Positions 32,540 through 45,313 of a DNA stretch of 64,000 nt are shown here, piece by piece. The DNA lies in the NCBI GenBank assembly GCA_029204225.1, contig CM055112.1:1375314-1439313 (forward strand), written 5' to 3'. Within the stretch, counting starts at the first letter, position 1. Every line of letters starts with the position of its first letter. This stretch comes from Diphasiastrum complanatum (Eukaryota > Streptophyta > Lycopodiopsida > Lycopodiales > Lycopodiaceae). Position numbers and translations under genes: made by a program. The notes beneath the pieces were generated by a model. It saw only the letters and a program-made list of their open reading frames with translations. It was not told the DNA's origin and did no database searches.

Positions 32540-34947
32540 GCGGTGTATCTCTCGGTATACGCGTGTTATAAACAACGCAAAAACGAGGTGAAGAAGCCTC
32601 GATTACCAAGGCAATTATCGAGGATCTTGTTCCGAGGCATACTCAGGGTTTATACCGAGGTATATGATGTTTTTTCAAAAAAAAAGAAAATCTTCATAAA
32701 AGCCTTGGTAATAGGGTCATAAATCCCCCAGAATGTTGTAGTGTGATTTTTGAACTTTTGGTGATCTTGAAGTTTCTCTTTGAGAGCTTTCTTGATGGAG
32801 TTTGTGGTACATGTGCCTACAATCACATGAGAGCTTTGATCATGCTCTAGTTTCAGGCCTTATCTTATGAATGATCAATAATGATGAATAATGGACTCTT
32901 ACTTTGTCTATTTTGGTGAAGTTTTGCTATCTTTATCTATCTTCTTGATCTCTTGAGTATTTTCTTGATTTCTTGTATTTCCATTGTAATTTGATGTTTA
33001 TGAATGGATTAGATGTTTTAATGCTTAGGTTGGCACGTGACATGGTAGCTGTATCCTTGTGAGTTGTCAAAACCCTACATATATATAACTGTTAGACTCC
33101 AACAGCCTTATTTTGACTCATTTTTCAATGCCTAGATTGATTTGAAATATAATTATCATATGATTTCATGTCAGAAATGTCATCAAAATTCATAGCAACT
33201 ATTGTAGTGAGTCCTCAAAATGTAGATTAGGTCAACTTCATCCAAATTGCAAATTTAGAAGACATCTCTTAAAAATTGAACCCATGGCTCAAGGTTGAAG
33301 AGATATTCTGATTTTAGTAACTTAATTTTGACTCATTTTAAACATACCAATTGATTTGGAATCATCTAAGTCTTTTATTAATTTTTTCCACTCCTACATC
33401 CACATGGATCAATAGAAATCAATTATTTTGGATGTTTTAAATCATATCTTGATATAGTTGGTAGACCATGAATTTTCCTTTCATACTTACAAACATCCAA
33501 ATTGTTTCAGATATATAATATTAATGTTGATACATTTCTTGTAATTTGTAATCTCTTATAGTTATAAACTACAATAGGGAACAAGTTTCAGGTCATGCTT
33601 AAAGTGATTAATCCATATTTGATGTGGCTTTTATGCTCTAGATTGTTGCATTCTAGGTTGTTGACTAGTTTTGACAAATATTGATGTGTGGGATGCCAAC
33701 AATGCTCTTTTCTCATAGTTAATTGCTTCTTATGCAGGTTGACATCTTACCTCAATCCCTAGCAAATAGTCCCTAACACATATGGAAAAATATTTAATTT
33801 TTATGTATGGACTAGATAATGAATGTTTGGAAGCCCATTGTCATTGAGAGTTTTTTCTTATGTCCACCATACTCAGCTACTCCGGATTCTTATTGGCTAC
33901 TCCAATTTAAGCTCCATTTCTATTCATTGGATTAAATAGGATAAAACTCCATTATGTTTGAAGGCCCATTGCAAGAATATAATGGTGAGTGCTCTTGTCG
34001 AGCCATGGAGCCATGATACCACGACAAGACAATTGGATATGCCATTGTATCCTTACCATGGGCCATCAAACATGCATTATCATACATAATGTGTGTCAAG
34101 AAATTTAAAAAGAAAATCTATGAACATAGTTTTGAAATTTTCGTGAATGATTCCATCCATGAGGCCTACATGTTTTTAAAATTTCATCTTCGAGCCTTAT
34201 GTATTTTCAAAACTCCATCCATGAGAATACATATTTTGAGGGCAGAGGCCTAAAAAGTAGACCCATTCAAGTTTGTAGAAAAACAAGGGGCCCTTAATTA
34301 TGCCCTAGGTAATGCTTCTTGGTTTCCAAGGGGAGGCTCAAACCTGAGACCAGAGAAACTTTGGATGTTTGGATGTCAAGCCAACCAACTCAGCCAACCC
34401 AGTTGGTTGCCCTAGGTAATGGTGGTCCCAAAGTCAATATGGTTTGTTGATTCATGTAAGATTCAAGTATACAAACATTATGAGCACAACTATACTAATA
34501 TTGGGCATACGTTTGGATTGACATGCTATGACTCCAAATTTAGACCATGCTATCAAATAAAAGTTGAACATTAAAAAAACCATGCAGTTTCTCACCTTGA
34601 GAAATCTAGAGATTATGGAGGACGAGTGCTCCTGCCCACAATTGCAATTTGCATTTTCAGTGTTGGTTTTGATTCAAATGGAAAAGGATATTGATCCATG
34701 CACAATGTTACAGCCAGAAGGAATGAGCACATTCAATATCAAGCTTTTGATCTAATTGAAGTTGTTTCTATGTGCAATGCCAAATCTGCCCATTAGTTGG
34801 GATATTGACCTTTTCCAATTGTATTTGACATTGCAAGCTCAATCCAGGTGATAGATTAAGCATAAATCAAGCATCACTTTATTGATGTGTTACTTGCTGG
34901 TAGCCAAAAAGTATATTGATAAGAGTGTGGGAATCGGGATATGAGTT
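32540..34947 (-). repeat. Right arm of the inverted repeat
   Basis: Reverse complement of 26,025-28,097. The inner 204 bp is the CACTA-type end; the rest is the GLOX 3' flank read backwards. The arm is longer than the left one mainly because of an extra ~337 bp at 34,325-34,661. It ends at 'atatgagtt', after which the similarity stops at once. Confidence 0.93.
34325..34661. other. Extra segment in the right arm only
   Basis: Absent from the left arm and from the third copy (63,480). It holds a second 'gccctaggtaatg' (about 34,410) like the one just before the segment (about 34,304), consistent with a small duplication or insertion. No gene seen. Confidence 0.5.
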
Positions 34948-35500
34948 GCGTGACTGGCAGGTATTGTGACTCAGGGCGTTACATTTGAAGTGTGTGACCG
35001 ACCCTAGTCTCCGGGGTGCTGGCATGCCAAGGTGAACGCTAGGACAACATTCCAGCAAGGGGAGCTGAGACTTGGGCTCACCCTGAGTCGCCCTGAGTCA
35101 CAACCCGCATCCCCCGTTAGTTATGGTGGGATTCGCCACTTGCCCTCATAGCAAGTGCTAAGACCAAGTTGGAAAAGCACGTTATTCTCTCTCTAAAATG
35201 TATTGATCCCCAAGCTTCCTTTAAGCATACCTAGATCGTGTGAGGTAGGTGAATGCACATTGATCCGAGCTCTCTAGATTTTGCTAGATCTGATCAAAGT
35301 TTTTGAGCCATAGGAACTTGGCACTAGCTGGATTCTAGTCAAGAGATGTTGAGAGTGACGCTGACATCAAATACGCGGGAACAACATTGTTGTTGCTGGT
35401 GCCGAAAACAATGCTAGCGCCAGTGGCGCCGAGAGTAAAGCTTGCACTTGTAACTAACTTTACAACACTACTATTCAGTGTTTCAAGCTTGGCTTGAAAG
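34948..35500. repeat. Dispersed leader/LTR-like repeat, copy 2
   Basis: The part from about 35,180 matches 1-330. The preceding 230 bp is GC-richer, with 'accctgagtc' and 'ggcatgccaaggtgaacgc', as in LTR or leader ends. No element structure could be closed. Confidence 0.45.
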
Positions 35501-36597
35501 GTTTACACAACTAGTCTAGATGAGCATGTAGGCAAGTATAGTTGGTAGGGTAGTCATGGGCTCTGATTTCTAACATCCAACTATGGTGGCTCTTTAAGAG
35601 CATCCACCAACCTTCACGTGCTCTATGAGTGCCATTGCCTTGACAATAGCTAAGGGCAGGATAGGTTGGTGGGTGCTAAAGAGATGTTGTAGGTGCTCTC
35701 AAGGAATCACCAATGTAAAATGGTGATGGCTAACATGAGACTCATTGGCTGCCATGACCATCATGAGTTTAGCAAAACAAGACCATCATGAGTGTAGCAA
35801 AACAAGAGGCGGCCCCAATGTAGTGGGCTCGTGGCCCGTGGGGTCATATCCCCCTCGCTGTCACTGTCGTCAGCACCCGCTAGCGCTGTAGTCAGCAGCT
35901 GCAGCACGACCAGGGAAGGAGAGAAGGAAGCGAGAGCGATAGAGACAGAAGAGATTCTAGAATCTGAGAGATAGCAGAGGATCTGGCGATCGGTTGTATC
36001 TCAAAGATCCATGGGATCCTTCGCTTTGACTGTCTTGTATTTGCCAAGATATAATGCAGTGCACATCAGAATTATTGAGCAGAAAGAGACAGGCACACGG
36101 CATTGCCTGTGCTACACTCAGTCAAATTCCTACTCACTACATAAGAAACTGAAAGCTATAGTTGAATTTGCATAGTACAGTCCATTTTCCTTGTATTTGG
36201 AAGAAACCTCACCCCTTTTGCTGTTAATTCTCAGACACACTGTTAGATGTGACACATGTTTGTAAAATTATTTCTGTGAGTTATGCCCTTTTATTATCTG
36301 CCTATATCCGGGTCCTTCTAATAACTGATCTCCAAGTGTTTTCTGCTTGTAAATTTTGTTGTATTAGTCTCTGTGCTTGTGCTACTGTTCTGTTGAGTAG
36401 TAGGTTTTTTGGGTTGTTACTTTTGTTGCATAGATGCTGCTGCTTCCATTGAGAAATAGCTGTGAGGGCATATGCATGGGCAGATTATAGATCAGAATGC
36501 TGGTGTTATGAAGCAACCCAAGTGCCCAGAATAGTTGCTTGCTTTTGTAAGTGAGCTAAGTATTTTACACCGGTGTTAGTTTGATAGCAGGAACAAG
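35501..36597. other. Gene-free stretch upstream of the transporter fragment
   Basis: A GC-richer patch at 35,810-35,960 is followed by AT-rich DNA. It may include the promoter and leader of the transporter gene below, but no clear TATA or start site is seen. A 67-codon hydrophobic frame at 36,249-36,452 has no recognisable content. Confidence 0.35.
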
Positions 36598-37059
36598 ATG
36601 GTGGTAGCCATTGATTCAAGTGAAAGCGAAATACCCGTCTTTCTGAACATGCAAACAAACAGACTAGTTCTGATCGATATGAAACATCAGGAAGAGTGGA
36701 TGCAGGTGCTGTGTTCGTATTGGAATCCAAAGGTACAAACCCCCCCTAAACCCTCCCTTCCTTTCCCTTCTTTCTCTCTGCGGGCTTGATCTTGATGATA
36801 ATGTTTTTGTTTGTATGTGCAAATGCAGGGACATGGCTGCATGCAGGGTACCATTTGACCACATCCATTGCAGCACCAGCTCTGCTGAGCCTTCCCTTCG
36901 CATTTACAGGCCTGGGATGGGGTCCAGGAACAGTGGCCATTGTATTGGCAGCAGCCATCACCTTTTATTCTTACACGCTCATTTCCAAGGTCCTGGAAGA
37001 CACCGAAGCTCGTGGCCATCGAATAATTCGTTTTCGCGATTTAGCCCGCTTTGTTCTTG
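36598..37059 (+). pseudogene. N-terminal exons of a GAT1/LHT-type amino-acid transporter
   Basis: Two exons of the plant AAAP family (GABA transporter 1-like, a plasma-membrane H+-coupled amino-acid carrier). Exon 2 (36,829-37,059) starts after tgcag and ends before gtacat. It reads GTWLHAGYHLTTSIAAPALL followed by SLPFAFTGLGWGPG and YSYTLISKVLE, the first two membrane helices. Exon 1 ends at aaa|g..gtacaa (36,732) and reads VDAGAVFVLESKG into exon 2 in phase. The only nearby ATG (36,598) is in another frame, and in the right frame a TGA stands at 36,621 with no ATG after it, so a frameshift or lost start is likely. No later exons follow; the gene breaks off before 37,181. Confidence 0.8.
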
Positions 37060-37180
37060 GTACATGCAGTGCCTTAATCCAGAAACCCATGTATTAGTTT
37101 TGCGACATTCACAAGGTCAAGTCTAATATTTTGTGATCATTCTTCTGGAAAGCTTCAATTTCACTGGGACCTCTTTAGTG

Positions 37181-37625
37181 TCCCGATTCCCACACTCTAT
37201 ATATTGCCCGATTCAGGACTGCTCTTTATTTCTCAAATTCCAACCCGAAATCAGAAACCGAGAAGCTGGACAGCTTCGCCTCTCTTGTACCTGCGAGCAG
37301 CACACAATGACTATTTTGAAAGCCAAATAAGATCATTTGGTTTTTGTGTTCCCTAGACCCTACAGCTTGAAAAGCGAAAGCCAGCCATCTGCCATCAAAT
37401 AATCAGCCGTCCATACGAAATCAGACATTTCTATACGGTTCGGTACAAATACAGAAGAGGAACCCAAACCCCGTCAATACACTTCTCTTGAGTCTTGGTT
37501 CTCCATCATGGTCAAAGTTCCAATAAGAAAGCGAGGACAAATCTTATCGATCTTAAAGTTTTGTTTTTGCACATACATGCAGCCAAACATGAATTTGATG
37601 GTGGAGGCACGACTTTAAGCGATCT
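37181..37625 (+). pseudogene. Diverged, inverted 3' fragment of the small secreted protein gene
   Basis: Reverse-complement homologue of about 20,060-20,510. The plus-strand frame 37,215-37,310 keeps the last 31 codons (ending KLDSFASLVPASSTQ) and the same stop, with three replacements and several silent changes relative to copy 1. The 5' part with the signal peptide is absent. The fragment starts right after 'tcccgattcccacactct', an 18-mer that also sits at the edge of the large inverted repeat. Confidence 0.75.
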
Positions 37626-38576
37626 TTATTGATGTTTTTAGAGAAGGGCAAACTAACCATTCCATAGAGAGACATTAGAGAGAGAGAGATGAGTGGTAGA
37701 ACACTCATGTGAAGTTTGGGGACCCTCTCACTTTAAGTAGTTATTTAGTCATGTGTGACTGCGCACATTATTGTTATTAACACTTCCACTTAATGGAGCA
37801 TTCACAAATTTATACATGCCACTAACATCATATGAAATGATCTTATTTAGTTTAGAACCATTATTATTTTGACAATGTTGTCACTACTCCCACTTCACGT
37901 GCCAGCTTCAGCTTTTGATTTGATCTTGTGTTCTCCTCGGTCTATGCTTCTGAATCTCAAACACCTTCATACGGGCTATGTCAAGAGACGTCTCTTTGAT
38001 CACCTACACATGGACTATATAGACTATGCAGCAAAATAAAATCATTATTGTAAAGATTGTCAATGTAGATCCTTAAGATCCTATTGCAAATGGCAAAAGG
38101 AGGGCTATGGAGCCAAACCACCCAACCAAAGAGAAAATGAAGATCAAACCTCAATCAGCATAACCGTCGAGCCATGGTGATTGAATACAAAAGAAGAGAA
38201 GTTTCTCACAATTGAATACCGGAATTTGAAAGCGCAGTAGGTAAAGCTTGTATAGGTATATATAGACCTCAAGAGCCTAGGAATACTCCCTCTAGAACCT
38301 TAATCCTTTACTAAACTCATATTTAATTGCTATTGATATCCCTCTAAATGCATATAGTCGTCAAAACACCATGCATTGTTCCACATGCCCTGATCAGATT
38401 GCATGGGCCCTCAAAAGGTTACTAATTACATTTCTGGCACAGTTCAAAATAATGAGACATAAATAATAAATTCATACACTACAGTGCTAAATATCCATGT
38501 CGAGGTACTATGAATAGCCTTCTACCAGAAATGCATGTAACATAATTCTTTCCTTGAATTATTTGTGTCCTTAGAA
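37626..38576. other. Gene-free stretch
   Basis: No gene recognised. A GA-rich patch at 37,670-37,692 and AT-rich DNA follow. The phrase 'ccttaagatcc' near 38,073 recalls copia LTR ends but no structure could be built. Confidence 0.35.
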
Positions 38577-39574
38577 CTTGTATAATTGACCACTTGTTGA
38601 TAGCATGCAGGCAAATTAGAAACTTTAATTATGCTCTGAATGGAGTTCAAGTTCAAAATTGTGACGTTTAAATCAAAGTCTCATAGAAAAGCTTATAACT
38701 GTTTCTAGGCTCCAATAATTCAATGCAGCTAGATTATATGCCTTTGTTGCAACTTCTTCATCATCATAAGCACACGTGTCTCAATCGTATGCAATTATTG
38801 GAACACATTCCATTCCGGAACTTGACCAAAATGAAAATATAAAAAATACATTGTAACTCAGCTTCAATATTTAAAATAGTATCAGAAGAAGTTAGCTTTT
38901 CAGGTTGGAGGTGTAGCAAGAGAGATTGCCAAGAGTAAAGTGTATAAATCTCAAGGAAAAACTTCATATGTTAAACATGAAGTCGCTAAATTCAATGACA
39001 AATGCCTCAAATGCTAGCAATTGGTCAATGCTCTTCCTCAACAAATATGCATCACACAATCCAATCTTCAACTAAAAAGCATAGGACCATGCTATAGCTA
39101 CAATCCAAACTCTAAAAGCACTTGCGGCAATTTTTTATCTACAAAAACATGTCTACTTCTAATACTACCTATTTCAAAAAAATCCTAGTGTTTAACTCTT
39201 GGTAAGAAGGTGTGGCGAACCACAATTTTCTTCAGAAAATAATTCTGCACAACTCACACATAACAACAATATGACATTTCAAGAATTAGTGAGTATCTTG
39301 ACTATGCTAAACTGTTTGCAGACAGGTGATAATAGTCCAAATGTAAACAAGAAAATCTCATCCAAGACCTAAAGAAAACTACAAGTGTCATAGTCTGGAC
39401 TGTGAAGAAGACAAGAAAAGCACAACAAAGATACCATTAGAAATTCAAGCCAAAGAAATGTGTGACGACTAAAGACTTCAAACATTGTAGACAAAGAACT
39501 GCATATCAGACATGGTCTGTACAAAAAACATCATAACACAAACAACGTTCAATTTGCAATCTGACTTTTATCGA

Positions 39575-40010
39575 TTGTAATAAGTAGCAAAGAGCTCCGA
39601 CAATTTGAGCCCTTTCTGCAAGAGTTGCTCCCATATGTGCACCTCCATAAGACGAAATAGAGGATCCTAGGTTTTCCGCTGCTTGTGAGGTTGAACTGGT
39701 TCCTGCATCATACAAAGTAGTTGTTGTAAGTCGCGTATAAGCAGAAAGCTACGTAGGGTATGCTGCCAAACCCCCTAAATGTGCTCCTAGTGAAGCCAAC
39801 CCAAGGGAGCTGCCGGCAAGATGGAGGCCATGACCTAGCCCTGAGAGAAAACCTTGAGCCATGCTATCAGAAGAAAGAGAAGACAACGAAGGGTATAGAG
39901 ATGCGGCAAGGGAAGGATCTATGGAAGAAGCGAGTGATCAAATAGAGAAAGATGATGCAGAAGAAGTGAGTGATCAAACAGAGGAAGACGAATCAGGAGG
40001 AGGGAAAGAG
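39575..40010 (-). pseudogene. Ala/Gly/Ser-rich protein relic, copy 3
   Basis: The third copy of the relic at 11,068 and 13,388. The open piece 39,506-39,715 reads DAGTSSTSQAAENLGSSISS and GAHMGATLAERAQIV. Broken by stops; family not recognised. Confidence 0.3.
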
Positions 40011-40272
40011 TGAAGTGAGCGCGGAATTTTTTTGGTTCATTTCAATGCTGCCGCCTTCATAGGATTGGAAGGGTTGTTGGAACTTGGCCCTACGTTGACA
40101 TTGGCATCCAAATTTCTTTTGTTTTTGGTCAAGTTTGAGCCTCTCTCTGAAAACCAAAAAGCCAATTAGAGTTTTCAACTGCAAGGAAAATTACAAAGAA
40201 CGAGTTGGAGCAGATAATGATGGCAGCGGGAGATAGCAACCCATGTGCATCACCAGGAATGCCTTCACACAC

Positions 40273-41327
40273 CAGCGATGGTGTGGTTGAGAGCGACATC
40301 AGGTTACTCTCAGCCTCCCTCCTACCCTCTCGATTGATCCTACCTCAAATACATCTCTTGTGAGCTACCTTCACGGATCGTTTGTTGCTTCTGGCCATAA
40401 TTCTATGTCGTCGATTGTTGATTTTGCTCATGTGGTAACTTTCTCATGCGAGCCGACTACACTTGTTGCACATATCTCTTCTTCCACAAACTCTCCTTGC
40501 TTGCTTCCATCACAAATTGTTGACCATACTGGCTGTTTTCAAGTTTTCACCTCTTTTTTCACACCTAGCAAGCTTTCCTCCCTTGCTTCATGTTCCTTGC
40601 TCTCGGATACTTATGGGTCCTACTGTTCATGTGCCCAATGATCCTTCCACAAATTCACCTATAGAGATTTTATTATGACTTCTCCTTCCTCTAAATGATA
40701 AGGTTTAATGAACTCACAATGTCATCGGAGGTGACGAACCACCACCTAAACTGCAATCTAAAAACCTCATCTAAGGGCTGCCCACACACTCGACCTTCAC
40801 ATGTGAAATTCAAGAAACTTTGTTGAGTTGGGTAACTTGAGCCACCTTACCTTGGGTTTTCTCCCTTTGACAATCAGGCTGCCAAGGCCTGAGTGTGAGC
40901 ATCTACATGTTGGGCGTTGTCTTTGATGGAATTCCATACCTTGCTAGGTTGTACGGTGAAAAGACATGCTTAACAATGCATGAGGTCCTTCACATCATTG
41001 ACAATCAGATTGCGGATCCGTGCACAAAAAGGGTCGAGACAAGGAAGGTTGGATTCTGGCAAATCTTAATTCTAAACCCAGCTCTAAATCCAAAGGAATG
41101 TCTTTCTAAAGTTCTTGAAATAAGGGTAGGCATAGTGATAGTTGCTCGATGTGGTCTACATCATAGCAGACAACCTTGGTAGCGTGTGCATCAGTGATTG
41201 AAGGACGTATTGAATCTAAGCCGCACTATTGGTTTGAACTATAATTTATCATAGATGATTTTTCCATCACTCTCCCACTCTACATAACACGCGTCATTGT
41301 TGGCTTTGAAATACAATTTCACTAATA
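40273..41327 (+). mobile_element. Extra segment in block C' with a probable copia fragment
   Basis: The ~1.05 kb is absent from block C at 14,090. The plus-strand frame 40,360-40,641 reads VAHISSSTNSPCLL and then CFQVFTSFFTPSKLSSLASC, which resembles the region around the protease of a plant copia element with its DSGA motif decayed. A second frame at 40,895-41,182 (LYGEKTCLTMHEVLHIIDNQ) is unrecognised. Whether the segment inserted here or was deleted from block C is open. Confidence 0.4.
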
Positions 41328-42820
41328 CGGGCAATCTGAATGTAGTAGAGTCAAGATTGGTCCAATTTCAACTATCTATTGTGAGTCAGAAAGACCAAAA
41401 CCGCATGTTAGGAATCAAATATGGGTTATCTCAACTTATAGGCATAAAAAATGAGCTATTTCAATTCTATAAATTTCACAATCCTTGAATTTGGCCAGTC
41501 AATGTGCAAGCTTGAGTAATTAGAGCCAATATTGGTCCATCTCGAATTAAAGAGATCATATTTGTTCAATCTCGAGTCATCAGGTTCAATTCCATCAACA
41601 AGGGGCCAATCTTGAATAATCCCAAGATACTAAATGCATGATTGGTCAATTATCCTCGCTCAATAAACTATGTAGCATAAATTTGAGCTATCTTGCAATG
41701 TATACATCAAACTCAAGCTACCTCGAGGGATACACCTTGGATTTGAGCTACATTGATAAGGTGTTAATATAAGCCATCTGAATGCTCTTTTTCCCAACAC
41801 AAGGACCAAATTTGAACTGTTTGGCACGATAGACATCAAATTTGAGCTATATATCGATTTTATCGATAACGTATGTAGGGGTCAAAACTAACCTCCCTGA
41901 TAAGGGCAATCTAACTCTATTGAACTTGAGATTGGTCAAACTAAAACCCTCAATGAGTTATGTGGAGTAATGAGTGTCATGTACTACTAGACCAAAGCTA
42001 CATTTCAAGACTAAACTTTGAGCTAGTTGAATGTCCAAAACTTAGGATTTTTCAAATTCAATCAATCAATGAGTCATTTTGAAGATAAGGACCAATGCCA
42101 AGCTATCATGAGTGATGGATTGCTGATATTTCTTGGTACAACACATCCTTTGGTATGAGATCATGAATATGTGCAATGGCAAGGGTGGATCAGATGTTCC
42201 TGGTTCATTACTATGGTCTACCTCAGTACTCAAAATAACCATTCATGTGGCCCAGTTGTGCAAAAATTTGGCTACTCTTAACAAGGGCCATCATTTGTTT
42301 TCATATGCTTGAGTGATCTATCATTTGTTTCATCCTAAAGGCCATCATTTGTTTTCATATCCTGAGAGCCATCATCAGGTGCCAAATATCTTAATCACAC
42401 TTGATGGGCATTAAGTATGGACATATAGTTACATGCTCCCATGGACAGATAGTTACATACTCTCATGGACAGATAGTTACAGCCATCATATCCCATGTGA
42501 CCCGATTGTTTTGGGTATAGAAGAGAGGGTGAATGATGGGAAATGCTCAAGACAACAATCATACACTTATAACTGAGCCTTGGGTGACGGATGGATTCAC
42601 CAGCTTGTGAAATCACAAAGCTATGTAGTGGACAAAAACTAATCTTCATTTTCTTGTTTTGTGTATGTGTATGTGTATGCACATGCGCGTGCACGTGTGT
42701 GTTTGTGTGGTGGGGGGGGGTAGCTAGGGGAATAGATATAAATTTTATTAGTGACTTTTGTGACATGACTTTGTCATGTGTTCGTTTATTGCTCCAATGT
42801 GAAATAGTCTATTGTTGATG

Positions 42821-42940
<120 letters not shown>

Positions 42941-44454
42941 GCATATGGTCCCTGTAGTTGGGACGAAGTATGCACAAATCTTGTTTGTGGATTGTATGAG
43001 ATAACTTTTTAATGTGTGTGCTTGTTGCTTGGGTGTGTATACCAAATAACCCCTTTATTCATTCCGTGTCGAAACAATCTCCCATCAAACCCACAAAATC
43101 AAACTAGAATAGATGCGGCTTATTCTAGATTTATTTGAATGCTTTGCAATTCTTTCATTGGAATAACTTACAATTGTGGTTCTCTTACAAGTTTCAAGGT
43201 CTGTGTGACATGACTTTGAACAATGGCTAGCCTATAAGAGGTGTCTGAATATTAGATGGACCGACCTACCTCAAGACCAGAAGTGCCTCGAAAGCACGTG
43301 GAGGAGAGTGAGTAAATATACATATTTGCATTGCTCTTTCATAAGAGGTTGCTTGTAAATGAGGGACTTTCCTTAAATGTGGGCACCTATGAATGTGGGA
43401 TGACTCCAAAACAACGCTACTTTGAGCAAGAGTTCTTCCCAAAACCAGAAGTGCCTAAAGAAGGGGGGCGTACATTTATCTGTTGGACCTATATTCTTTA
43501 GAACTTTTGGTGTCTTGCATTTATACATTTTTGAGATTTAAGTCTATTGAACCCTTACATTTTAAGGGCTGTCTATGTCTTGAATTTTTACAGTGTCAGT
43601 GGTTTTAGTCTTTAGGACCCTTGCCATATTTTAGGGCTTTCAAATGTCTTGAATTTTTACATTTTTTATGCTTTTCATCTATTTGATGTATGAATTTTGA
43701 CTTTTTTAGGCTTTTAATTATATTATAATCCATAGCATTTTTTAGGACTTTCAATGTCTTCAATTAACCTCATTTTTTGGGCTTCTAATATCTTAATCCC
43801 TAGAATTTTCTAGGGCTTTCAATGTCTTATATTAATCTCATTTTTTGGGATTTTAATTTGATGAACTTGCATTTTCTTAGGACTTAATGTTTTCAATTTT
43901 GACATTTTGTGGACTTTTAATCTGCTTAAATTCTACATTTAGGGGTTCTATTTAAGGGTTAAATGTATTTAGTTTTCCTTTTTACATTTTATTACTGCTT
44001 CTAATTTGTTGTGCTTTTACATTTTATTGATGTTTGAATGTATTTTCAGATTAAAAAAAAGTATTTATAAATTTTGATACATAAAGAAAAATGTGAATTG
44101 CAAATGCATCTTTTTCATGATCTGGAATTACCTATATGACAATGCAAGTCTTCTTAGGTGTTCACAAATTGTGTGTGAATAACTACATCACAATCTAACT
44201 TTACCTACATATTCATAATTTTTGCAAAATAGGAAAAATGTAAATTACATATACATTTCTTTATCATTTAGATTTACCTAGATAACATTACAAATTTTTC
44301 TACATAGGTTGAACCAATTTCCTACTTTAAAAACCTTGGAGATCCATTGCAAGCAGGGAAATGTCCCTACTTGGACACTCCAAAACCCTCTTATTGAAAT
44401 GGGAAAATCGCTGTTGAACTAGGAAATTTTTGTATTTCCCCACATGGAGAAACT

Positions 44455-45140
44455 CCATAGTAACAAACTCTTTCGTGACTGTTGGTAATGGCTCACTAGC
44501 TTTCACCTTCTGCTTATTCTTCTTTGACCAATTTCCATCACGCAAAGAAGACAAACTCTCTTCCGAACTCGAGGAATCATCTAATTCTGTACCTGTATCT
44601 GAGTCAGAATCAGACTAGTCATCTTGCCGATGATGTTGACGCTATTGCCGGTACTTCTTATGAGTGTCTTCTTTCTCCAGTTGTCTTGCAACATCCACAA
44701 TATGTTCCAGGCCCTGACCCTGTAATGAAGTAGTTCCCCGTCAAAGAACCTTATGTGATCCATGATGGAAATACTTACTGTGTTTTGCATTTGTGAGTAA
44801 TTCCTATAATCTCTTTTTCAGAACCTAGAAATGTTGAACATAAGATAATACGTCTTCCTTTCATTTCTGCTTGATCGCCTGCAATTTGTCTAGTATTTCT
44901 TCATCTTCATGTTCCTTCCGATACCTTTTCAGGAATGCCCTTTGCAATTCATCCCAGCTCCGAGACTCTTGCAATCCATACTGTGAGACCACTGTAAGGC
45001 ATTTCCTTTCAATGTGGGAAATGATTCCAACTTTTGAATGTCCTCCACTTCAGGATTCGCCTGACAAACTGCCAGAAAAAGGTGAATGTGCATGTCGGGA
45101 TCATCGTGCTTCTTACCTTTAAAACACTAGAATATAGCCA
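44455..45140 (-). pseudogene. Retrotransposon gag fragment, minus strand
   Basis: Read on the minus strand, the sequence gives KGKKHDDPDMHIHLFLAVCQ, a core helix with LKGNALQW, then WDELQRAFLKRYRKEHEDEE and LDKLQAIKQK, the Retrotrans_gag pattern of Ty3/gypsy elements. Farther on are the acidic SDSDTGTELDDSS and basic NWSKKNKQKVKAS stretches. Frame changes and a stop break it. It is cut exactly at the right edge of block C', so the duplication or insertion of block C' truncated it, or the reverse. Confidence 0.75.
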
Positions 45141-45313
45141 CCTGAGTACGGTGGCCTATTGAAACAGCCTCCATTCCATATAGAATCATAGATTTTTCCA
45201 AATCCGAATAGCCAGCACCTATAGACATTAGAGGCAACTCCACTTCCTCCTCTGCTAACTCTACCCACAATTCAAATTTGTCCCACTCCAGAATATGCTA
45301 CCAAAAAGAAATG

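Larger units (their letters stand above)
27893..32743. mobile_element. CACTA-type (En/Spm) element, non-autonomous or chimeric
   Basis: Both ends read CACTACAACATTCTGGGGGATTT inward (27,893 and, in reverse complement, 32,743), which is a CACTA-superfamily terminus. The terminal inverted repeat extends about 205 bp. Inside the left end, 28,140-28,620, are repeated 'cgaaatgtttgc(g/a)a' motifs like the subterminal repeats of this group. No transposase catalytic domain is seen. The bases outside are TCA on the left and TGA on the right, so no 3-bp direct target duplication exists; because the outer flanks are themselves inverted copies, the right end may be a duplicate of the left and not an original transposon end. 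Confidence 0.65.
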
